NCBI GenBank assembly: GCA_028825055.1
Contig: JAPKAW010000088.1
Location: forward strand, 1-7,233
Reading direction: 5' to 3'
DNA length: 7,233 nucleotides
From: Flavobacteriales bacterium
Lineage (GTDB): Bacteria > Bacteroidota > Bacteroidia > Flavobacteriales_D > Sanyastnellaceae
Shown here piece by piece: positions 1 through 6,800 of the stretch; position 1 is the first letter of the stretch; each line of letters begins with the position of its first letter. A program made the translations under genes and the position numbers. Below the pieces are notes generated by a model. The model was not told the origin of the DNA. It saw nothing but the letters and a program-made list of their open reading frames with translations, and did no database searches.

Positions 1-362
1 CCGAGTAATGCTTGCGCACCAGGTGAGTTGCGCTCAATGTCGTAATGGAGCCACAGGTCATATTTTTCAATGATGCGCGATCGAATGCGGTCAGAATTCA
101 AAATTTGTAAAAGCCGTTCGGCATCGTCTGTCTCCCCATATTCAAGCAAGTCATTCCGCTTGACTTCTTCATAGAATTGTTCGCCAATCGAGTGTTGCGG
201 CGTCGCGAACATGACGACGGAGCTTTGGAATTGTTCCGTCATCATCAAAGAGACGACTGAAGCAAGAGCGGTTGTAGCGACGCCAATTAGGAAGAACTTC
301 TTTCGGTTATTGAAAATGAAGTGCAGTAAGTGACTGGAGTCGAGGCGTTGGTTTTCGTTCAT
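1..362 (-). CDS. Wzz-like polysaccharide chain-length/export protein, N-terminal part (runs off the left edge)
   Basis: The first 120 residues of a minus-strand gene are present; the rest lies left of the window. I translated the reverse complement from the ATG at 362-360. The protein starts with a short polar cytoplasmic stretch, then a basic patch (RKK, residues 20-22) and one hydrophobic segment at about residues 23-41. A periplasmic region follows: 'EQFQSSVVMFATP', then 'ERLLQILNSDRIRSRIIEKY' at about residues 81-100. That order (N-terminal transmembrane helix, S/V-rich strand ending in P, then an LxSxxI...I...YDL helix) is typical of Wzz-type polysaccharide co-polymerases, which set O-antigen or capsule chain length in the inner membrane. 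The start codon overlaps the stop of the upstream flippase gene as ATGA, so the two are probably translationally coupled. Because the C-terminus is missing, I cannot tell a plain Wzz from a Wzc-type protein with a kinase domain. Confidence 0.8.
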   Translation of the reverse strand, partial: MNENQRLDSSHLLHFIFNNRKKFFLIGVATTALASVVSLMMTEQFQSSVVMFATPQHSIGEQFYEEVKRNDLLEYGETDDAERLLQILNSDRIRSRIIEKYDLWLHYDIERNSPGAQALL

Positions 363-1828
363 GAATCAGATTTCAACTTGGAGGAAGCAAAGGTATTCAT
401 CTTAGTGGATAGCAGCGAACGTAAGGTGGAATCATCCATAATTCCAGGAATGAATCCGGCCAAAAGGCAAGTGAGAAGGGTGACAGGAACCATCCACCAA
501 ACATCGGAGTCCCAACGCAGTCCGATGCCACATATTGCGCCGCATAAGAGAGAATGCAATACCAAGCTTTTGACCAGTTTCCACCATGCGGACCCCGGGT
601 GCTTCAGAATGGATACGATGCATTGTGCAATGACCACCAGAGCTTGAGTCAAAGCACTCGCCATTGCGCATCCCAACGCTCCATATTCAGGGATCCAAAG
701 AAAGTTGAGTGCAATGTTTCCGAAGGCACCAATTGCGGCTACCATATTCAATAGGCGTAAATCGCCCCGCGCTGTCAATAGTGTGCTGAAGACATACCCT
801 TGGGCGAAGATGGCAAATGACACCATGAGCCAAGGTAAAATTGGAGCCGCTTCTGCAATTTCATGGTCGTAAAACAAGCGAAGAAAGGACTCGGGCCAAA
901 AGCAAGCTGTCCAAGCGACAGCGCCACCGCCAACGAGCAGCAATTGACTTGCTCCAATTGCCAGAGGGCGTACATCTGTTTTGTTTGCCAGCATGCGAGA
1001 AAAGTAAGGCAGCAATAGGGTGGCAAAGAGGTACCCAATCATATTGGCGGCTTCGAATAATCGATAGCTCATCGCATACCAACCGGCCTCTTTGGCTCCG
1101 TTGGTGGCCGATCGTTCCAACATGATAGCATCCACACGGTGGTAGGTCATCATCAGCAGAAAGAGCAGAGCATAAGGCCAACCTTTCGCGAGTTGGGTCC
1201 AGATGTTGGTAGGTTCAGAAGAGGTGTTTTCTAAAACCAAACGATTGATTCGAAGACGCCAAAGGGCCACAAGCCCTGCTATGAGAAGAGCGATGGATGT
1301 ACCCCCAAGTAACCAAATAATCTGAAAGCCGGGTTGAATCGCAAGCAAAATCCCGAGTCCGACGAGCAGCAAAGAGCGGTCAAGAATGGAAACCCAGGCG
1401 TCGGTGCGGTGCGCGCCAAGTCCTTGGAGACCAGCGCGAATAAAGAGCACTCCGCTCAGGAGTGCTTGATTCAAACCGACCCAAACGAGCCATTCCAACG
1501 ATTCCCCGCGGTAGCCCAACGCCCATCCCGTACCTATGAGTACCGTGAAATAAAGTGGGATCAAGACTCCTTTGGCCTTCCAACCTGCTGAATAAGCTGC
1601 TTGCCAGCCTGCATGGCGGCTGGAAATCAAACGGGTCATGTGGTTGGATAAACCAGCATCTAAAACAATATTGAGAAGAATACTCAAGCTCAACAGAGGA
1701 AAGTACCGGCCAAATTCCTCTGGGCCAAGTACATCTTGAATGCGCGCGTCTACCACGAGCAAATAGATTGGCTTGATGAGCAGGTTGAGCAGCATCAGCA
1801 AAGACAAGTGGGAAAGGAATTGCTTCAT
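359..1828 (-). CDS. Wzx-like polysaccharide flippase (MATE/MOP superfamily oligosaccharide exporter)
   Basis: A 489-residue, strongly hydrophobic protein with about 12-14 likely membrane segments, the usual length for Wzx/RfbX-type flippases. Near the N-terminus a 'GPEEFGRYFPLLSL' stretch is followed by 'DAGLSNHMTRLIS' (about residues 57-69), matching the conserved family pattern of first helix, Y/F-rich helix and DxGL..N...R. The family moves undecaprenyl-linked oligosaccharides across the inner membrane. I chose the ATG at 1828-1826 (MKQFLSHL); a TTG at 1843-1841 would add five residues (MPPPS) that look unlike a real N-terminus. No Shine-Dalgarno is visible, only a pyrimidine run before the ATG, which is normal for Bacteroidota. 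The last four bases overlap the start of the Wzz-like gene, and the pairing supports a polysaccharide export role. The sugar cannot be inferred. Confidence 0.85.
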   Translation of the reverse strand: MKQFLSHLSLLMLLNLLIKPIYLLVVDARIQDVLGPEEFGRYFPLLSLSILLNIVLDAGLSNHMTRLISSRHAGWQAAYSAGWKAKGVLIPLYFTVLIGTGWALGYRGESLEWLVWVGLNQALLSGVLFIRAGLQGLGAHRTDAWVSILDRSLLLVGLGILLAIQPGFQIIWLLGGTSIALLIAGLVALWRLRINRLVLENTSSEPTNIWTQLAKGWPYALLFLLMMTYHRVDAIMLERSATNGAKEAGWYAMSYRLFEAANMIGYLFATLLLPYFSRMLANKTDVRPLAIGASQLLLVGGGAVAWTACFWPESFLRLFYDHEIAEAAPILPWLMVSFAIFAQGYVFSTLLTARGDLRLLNMVAAIGAFGNIALNFLWIPEYGALGCAMASALTQALVVIAQCIVSILKHPGSAWWKLVKSLVLHSLLCGAICGIGLRWDSDVWWMVPVTLLTCLLAGFIPGIMDDSTLRSLLSTKMNTFASSKLKSDS

Positions 1829-1905
1829 CGAGGGAGGGGGCAAAAGGACCTTGCGTGCAAAGAACGGTATATGGCACAGAGAATTGTCAACCTATCTTAG
1901 CAGGC
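1829..1905. promoter_or_regulatory. Divergent intergenic region between flippase and glycosyltransferase genes
   Basis: These 77 bases separate the start codons of two divergent genes, so promoters for both should lie here or overlap the coding ends. On the plus strand TATCTTAG at 1893-1900 matches the Bacteroidota -7 element (TAnnTTTG) at seven of eight positions. However, it sits directly before the ATG at 1906 and has no TTG at the expected upstream distance. On the minus strand a TTGACA (1890-1885) has no properly spaced -10 partner. The location is solid; the individual elements are weak. Confidence 0.4.
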
Positions 1906-3012
1906 ATGGCGCGCATTGCTTTAAACGCTCGTTTGCTGGTGGCAAATAAATTGGAGGGCATTGGGTGGTTTACCCATGAATGCTTCTCTAGAATAGCGGC
2001 GAACCATCCGGAGCATCAGTTTTTACTGCTTTTTGACCGCCGTCCAGACAGCATGTTTGATTACGGAGATCACGTTGAGGTCAAGCACCTGTGGCCTCCT
2101 GCTCGTCGACCCATATTATATGACTGGTGGTTTGATTACAGTGTGACACGAGCGATCCGTCGCTGGAATGCAGATGTGTTCGTCTCGACCGATGGTTTTC
2201 TCAGTCGCCGGACGAGCATTCCTCAATTGGCTGTTATGCACGATTTGAACTTCATGCACCACCCTGAGTGGATGCCGCCAAGTGAGGCTCGCTACTACCG
2301 GAGCCGATTCCCACAGTTTGCATCGCTCGCGACAAGGTTGGCTACGGTTTCTAGCTACTCACAAAACGACTTGGTCGAACAGTTTGGTTTAGATCAGCGA
2401 CGGATTGATGTTGTTCCCAATGCACCAGCTTCTGACTATACGGTCTTAGTTGAGGAAGACAAGGCAGTGCAACGCAAGCGTTGGTCTGAGGGGAAGTCTT
2501 ATTTTATTTTCGTGGGAAGTCTTCATCCACGAAAAAACATTGAAGGATTGCTTGACGCATTTGTCGCCTACAAAACAGGGGGTGGTCAGGCACACTTGGT
2601 TGTTGTTGGATCGAGCATGTGGACAGAAGAGATGCGCGCTACGGCCGACGTTCATTGGGTTGGGAGATTGGATCGAGTCGATTTGGCTTTGGCTATGGGA
2701 GGAGCATTGGGATTGGTGTATTTGCCCTGGTTCGAAGGATTTGGCGTGCCAATAGTCGAAGCATTTGCTTGCGGGGTTCCTGTTATCGCGAGCAATGTCA
2801 CGTCCATTCCTGAAGTGTGTGGTGGAGCAGAAGCGGCGTTGGTTGCACCAGACGACGCGCAGGATGCTGCCCTTTGGATGGAGCGAATTGATCGAGATGC
2901 GGCTTATCGACAGGATTGTGTGAGGAGAGGTTTGGATCGCGCACAGGATTTCACATGGGATCTCTCAGCTGATTTGCTTTGGCAGAGCATCCTGAACACC
3001 TTACCGGCATGA
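1906..3012 (+). CDS. GT-B fold glycosyltransferase, family 4 type
   Basis: A 368-residue glycosyltransferase. The N-terminal Rossmann half opens with 'MARIALNARLLVANKLEGIG' and 'GWFTHECFSRI', a beginning I recognise from Bacteroidota GT4 proteins. It contains 'AVMHDLNFMHHPEWMP' (His112-Asp113). The C-terminal donor-binding half has 'FVGSLHPRKNIEGLLDAF' (about residues 202-219) and the EX7E motif 'EGFGVPIVE' (Glu277 and Glu285) followed by 'ACGVPVIASNVTSIPEV', typical of retaining GT4 enzymes that use nucleotide sugars. It probably adds a sugar to a lipid-linked polysaccharide precursor on the cytoplasmic face. An upstream in-frame GTG at 1855 would add 17 residues, but the family-like N-terminus begins at the ATG at 1906, so I start there. 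The stop overlaps the rnhB start as ATGA. Donor and acceptor cannot be told from sequence. Confidence 0.9.
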   Translation: MARIALNARLLVANKLEGIGWFTHECFSRIAANHPEHQFLLLFDRRPDSMFDYGDHVEVKHLWPPARRPILYDWWFDYSVTRAIRRWNADVFVSTDGFLSRRTSIPQLAVMHDLNFMHHPEWMPPSEARYYRSRFPQFASLATRLATVSSYSQNDLVEQFGLDQRRIDVVPNAPASDYTVLVEEDKAVQRKRWSEGKSYFIFVGSLHPRKNIEGLLDAFVAYKTGGGQAHLVVVGSSMWTEEMRATADVHWVGRLDRVDLALAMGGALGLVYLPWFEGFGVPIVEAFACGVPVIASNVTSIPEVCGGAEAALVAPDDAQDAALWMERIDRDAAYRQDCVRRGLDRAQDFTWDLSADLLWQSILNTLPA

Positions 3013-3635
3013 AGTTGAAGCCATGGGCCGAGTTGGGTCGGTTGGAAGCTGGATGCGATGAAGCAGGACGAGGATGCTTGGCCGGACCGGTAACAGCAAG
3101 TGCGGTCGTATTGGGCCCTGACTTGGCGAAAGCATTGTGCGAGGAAGGCGTATTGAATGATAGCAAGCAGTTGTCTGAGAGAAACCGCGATGCACTCCGC
3201 ATACGAATTGAATCGGAGGCAAAAGCCTGGGCTGTGTGCTTTGTGGATTCCGCTGAAATTGATGAGATCAATATCTTGCAGGCTTCCTTTGCGGCGATGC
3301 GGCGAGCGGTGAAAATGCTCAATACACGTCCTGATTTCATGCTCATCGACGGCAACCGATTTCGCACAGAAGGAGGGTTGCCTCCTTTTGAGTGTTACAT
3401 AAAAGGAGACGCGCGCTTTGCGTCGATTGCGGCAGCGAGCGTCTTGGCTAAAACACATCGCGACGAACGGATGCGTGCGCTGTCGTTGGAATACCCGGGC
3501 TACGGCTGGGAAACAAATGCCGGGTACCCCACTCGAGCTCATCGCGATGCCATTCGGCAAATGGGGGTGACCTCATACCATCGTCGAAGCTTTCGTCAAT
3601 TGCCTAAAGCCGAACATTTATTTGAGGGGCGCTGA
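3009..3635 (+). CDS. rnhB: Ribonuclease HII
   Basis: A 208-residue cytoplasmic endonuclease that cleaves RNA in RNA-DNA hybrids and starts removal of single ribonucleotides misincorporated in DNA. All hallmarks are present: 'GCDEAGRGCLAGPV' (Asp17, Glu18 and the GRG motif at 20-22), 'NDSKQLSE' (50-57), 'IDGNRF' (Asp114), 'KGDARFASIAAASVLAKTHRD' split around Asp134, and 'YPGYGWETNAGYPT' near the C-terminus. The four acidic residues Asp17, Glu18, Asp114 and Asp134 match the family's DEDD active site, so the enzyme should be active. Length is close to the usual ~200 residues. The ATG at 3009 overlaps the glycosyltransferase stop by four bases. A TTG at 2979 would extend ten residues into the upstream gene and is less likely. 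The coding end forms part of the following inverted repeat. Confidence 0.97.
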   Translation: MKLKPWAELGRLEAGCDEAGRGCLAGPVTASAVVLGPDLAKALCEEGVLNDSKQLSERNRDALRIRIESEAKAWAVCFVDSAEIDEINILQASFAAMRRAVKMLNTRPDFMLIDGNRFRTEGGLPPFECYIKGDARFASIAAASVLAKTHRDERMRALSLEYPGYGWETNAGYPTRAHRDAIRQMGVTSYHRRSFRQLPKAEHLFEGR

Positions 3636-3664
3636 CGCGTTCATAAATGTTCAGCGTGTTTTTT
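3612..3664 (+). terminator. Probable Rho-independent terminator after rnhB, with competing stems
   Basis: A six-base stem CGCTGA (3630-3635) / TCAGCG (3651-3656) is followed closely by a T6 run (3659-3664), the layout of an intrinsic terminator. A perfect ten-base inverted repeat, GAACATTTAT (3612-3621) and ATAAATGTTC (3643-3652), overlaps it. The two stems share bases 3651-3652 and cross each other, so they cannot form together as simple hairpins. The rnhB stop codon lies inside the structure. Loops are rather long (15 and 21 bases), so efficiency is uncertain. Confidence 0.55.
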
Positions 3665-3781
3665 AGTTGTTCAGCGGATAATTTACTTTGTTGGGCGATT
3701 AAATAAGTTTTCAATAAGTCTAATTTTTGATGGATAATTTGCTAGATTGCAGCACCATTTTGTCGAACTAAAACCCACGAC
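3665..3781 (+). promoter_or_regulatory. AT-rich leader and presumed promoter region of the lamin-tail protein gene
   Basis: About 117 non-coding bases, clearly richer in A+T than the flanking genes, lie before the large plus-strand gene, and a terminator precedes them, so a promoter is expected here. Partial matches to TAnnTTTG are TAAGTTTT (3704-3711), AATTTTTG (3722-3729) and TAATTTGC (3735-3742). None has a TTG at the right distance, so I do not choose one. A second copy of TGTTCAGCG (3668-3676) lies at the left end. No Shine-Dalgarno precedes the ATG at 3782. Confidence 0.4.
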
Positions 3782-3844
3782 ATGCGCTCTTTATCCTTTT
3801 TCTTTGCAACGTTTTTTGCTTTTACAGCAACCGTTGCTTCTGCC
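3782..3844 (+). other. Signal peptide coding segment
   Basis: Residues 1-21 have one Arg near the start, a hydrophobic core rich in Phe, Ala and Thr, and 'VASA' before Gln22, fitting the AxA rule of signal peptidase I (Ala19-Ser20-Ala21). Cys23 follows but is preceded by Gln, so this is not a lipobox. Confidence 0.85.
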
Positions 3845-6800
3845 CAATGTGGCTTGTTCTTCTCTGAATATTCAGAAGGTTCTTCGAGTAATAAGTACCT
3901 CGAAATTTATAATCCGACTTCAGAGGCCGTCGCGCTCGCTGATTACGCGATCGCAGCGGTTGGTAATGCACCAACTACACCTGGAGTGCATGAATACTGG
4001 AACTCATTCTCAGAGGGAGCAACCATTGCTCCGGGAGATGTTTATGTCTGGGCAAACGGAAGCTCGGGTGCAGAAATCATGGCTGAAACCGACCAAACAG
4101 GTAATGCTTATTTTAATGGTGATGATGGTTATGCTTTGGTCTTCGGTACAGAAGAGGACTATGTATTCATCGACATTGTGGGTAATTTTGAAGCAGACCC
4201 AGGGAGTGGGTGGGAAGTAGCAGGAACATCAAATGCAACGAAAGACCACACGCTAGTGCGTAAAGGCGGTGTGAATGCTGGAGTAGGATACGACTGGGCT
4301 TCTGCAGCAGGAACTGATGCTGATGATTCTCAGTGGATTGTTTATGACCAAAACGAGTGGTCATACTTGGGGAGCCATGTGTGGACAGGAACTTGTGGCG
4401 CTGCCGTCCCAGGTTGCACCAATGAGAATGCGACCAATTATAATGGCGCAGCGACTGAAGACGATGGTTCTTGCACATTTGACAATGCATGCAACGTAGA
4501 AGGAGTGGTTGTTACTACAGGTTCTCTTTATTTCAGCCCCGCTGAACTGAGCATCGAACCGGGAACAACAGTTGTGTGGGAAAACGTTGGAGGAACGCAC
4601 AACGCCAATGGAACTACGGATACACAGACGGGTGAATCATTTATGAACCCAGAAGATTTTTACTTCGTTTCTGTAGTAGGTAATGCAGACGGTGTTTGTA
4701 TTGGCAGCCATACGTTTAGCGTACCGGGCTTCTATACTTACGATTGCAGTGTTGGAAGCCACGCCGTAAACGGCATGGTCGCAACGATTACTGTGGGCCA
4801 AGGAGGCTGCACGGAACCAGCGGCTCCAAACTACAACGAAGCAGCAGATTACAACGATGGCACGTGTTTAGAAGTAACAGCAACACCAATTGCCACAATT
4901 CAAGAAGGTCAGCTCACGGATGTTTACTCAGGTCAGACGGTTGTAACCAACGGTGTCATCACAGGTGTCTTCGGAAGTTTGGTGAGCATGCAGGATGGCC
5001 AAGGCCAGTACTCAGGTATTTGGATGTACGGTCCAAATGTGCCTGTAGCTGTTGGAGATCAAGTTGAGGTAACTGGAACGGTAGCTGAATACAGCGGATT
5101 GACTCAGCTGACAGGAATTTCAGTTGTTATTGAAGCACAAAACGCAGCGTTGCCAACAGCAGAAGTGCTGACAAGCGGAGCGGTTTCCGATGAGGTTTGG
5201 GAAGGCGTTTTGGTTCAAGTCACAGGAGATGTGAGCAACGAAGATCTGGGTTATGGCGAATGGGGAATGGATGATGCTTCTGGCCAATGCGTCGTTGACG
5301 ATCGCGGGTACGATGCCATCGCGACAGGGTTTGTTTTGATGGGCAACACGTGGCAGGTAACGGGTCCTTTGGACTATGCCTATGGAGCGTTTAAGATTCA
5401 GCCTCGTTCAGAAGCGGATGCCTTGCTTTATGGTTGTACCAACTCTGGCGCTGCCAACTACAATGCTGTTGCCGGCATTGACAATGGAACGTGTGAATAC
5501 ACTGGCGAGGCTTGCTCCATCTTCTTTTCTGAGTTTTCAGAAGGATCAGGAAATAACAAGTACTTGGAAATTTACAACCCTACTGCGTCTGCAGTCTTCT
5601 TGAGCCAATACACGTTGGGCAATTGCTCCAACGGTTGCGACACACCGGATGATCCCTTCGTGTCAAATCAATTTGACTACTTCACGTTCAACTTCCCTTT
5701 TGATGCGACGATTGCACCGGGTGGAACGTACATCGTTGCACATGGTTCAGCTGACCCTGCTATTTTGAGTGTTGCAGATGTGACCTACAGCTATTTGTCA
5801 AATGGAGACGATACGTATGGTTTGTTCGAATTAACAGCAACAGACACCTTGTTGGTTGACTTGATTGGAGAAATCGGCTTAGACCCAGGGTCAGGATGGG
5901 AAATTGCAGGAACGACCAATGCCACACAGAACCACACAGTGGTGCGTAAGGAATGGGTGTATGCTGGTAACGGCGGCGAATGGGCGATGTCTGCAGGTAC
6001 CAATGCGATAGACTCCGAATGGACTGTTTTGGACCAGGATGACTTTACAGACTTGGCAATGCATACCTTCTCTGGAGGATGCTCTGCATCGACTGCAGGT
6101 TGCACGGATCCTTTTGCTGTGAACTATGATGAAAATGCAACGGAAGATGATGCGTCTTGTGTTTACATCTCGAATTACACCATTCAGGAAATCCAATCTG
6201 GAGCCCTCTCAGGACAGATGCAGACATCAGGAATTGTTACTGCGGTCTATGGTGAGGAAGGATCTCTAGGTGGTAACCCTTCCTTTGTTATCCAGGACGG
6301 AACCGGTCCTCAATCGGCCATTTGGGTGATTGGAGACGGCGTTGCCATTGGTGATGAAATCTCCGTGTTAGGCAACGTATCTGAAGTGTATGGCTTGCGT
6401 CAGATCCAAGGAGGTAGTTTTGAAATTCTTTCTTCAGGCAATGTGTTGCCTCTAGCGGAAATGTTGTCACCTAATGCAATCAATGACGAGCAGTGGGAAT
6501 GTGTTCTCATCGCCATGACTGGAGAATGTGTGAACCCAGACGCTGGCTACGGCGAATGGCAACTCAATGACGGAACTGGTGTTGGAGTGATTGATGACAT
6601 TGGATACAATGCCATTGACGATTCGTTGACGAATGACGGTACGAACTATGTTCCTTTGTTGGAGCAAGGCCGCGACTACCGCGTTACTGGACCGAATTTC
6701 TTTGCGTACGGTGCTTGGAAGTTGTTGCCTCGTGACAACGCAGACGTTGTTCGTTTGGGTTGCACTGATGTGACCTTTAGCAACTACGATGCGTATGCGC

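Larger units (their letters stand above)
3848..5494 (+). repeat. Unit A of an internal duplication (LTD, cupredoxin, OB-like)
   Basis: This stretch encodes LTD1, a cysteine repeat, the cupredoxin, a second repeat, OB-like region 1 and a third repeat. LTD1 and OB1 are clearly related to LTD2 and OB2 in unit B: 'FFSEYSEG' with 'FFSEFSEG', 'DPGSGWEVAGTSNAT' with 'DPGSGWEIAGTTNAT', and 'YGEWGMDDASGQCVVDDRGY' with 'YGEWQLNDGTGVGVIDDIGY'. Similarity is visible at the DNA level near the LTD ends, but the copies have diverged. The cupredoxin and one linker repeat are present only here. Confidence 0.85.

Noticed and set aside
1380..1877. A 165-codon minus-strand frame overlapping the flippase start
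   Set aside because: It is in a shifted frame relative to the membrane protein and lacks hydrophobic segments or recognisable motifs.
1866..1890. TTGACA (1890-1885) with TATACC (1871-1866) on the minus strand as a sigma70-type promoter
   Set aside because: The spacer is only 13 bases, and Bacteroidota use a different consensus.
1855..1905. Extended N-terminus of the glycosyltransferase from the GTG at 1855
   Set aside because: The added 17 residues have no family resemblance, and the characteristic 'MARIALNARLL' start is at 1906.
2904..3560. A 218-codon minus-strand open frame opposite rnhB
   Set aside because: It is fully antisense to a clear RNase HII with all catalytic residues, and its translation is Cys/Arg/Ser-rich with no family-like pattern.
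3836..3850. Lipoprotein signal with Cys23 as the lipid-modified residue
   Set aside because: Gln22 at -1 and no Leu at -3 do not fit a lipobox; the AxA cleavage site before Gln22 fits better.
3747..4220. A 157-codon plus-strand frame overlapping the start of the lamin-tail gene
   Set aside because: It is out of frame with the signal peptide and LTD1, which are well supported, and its product is low-complexity and unlike any domain.
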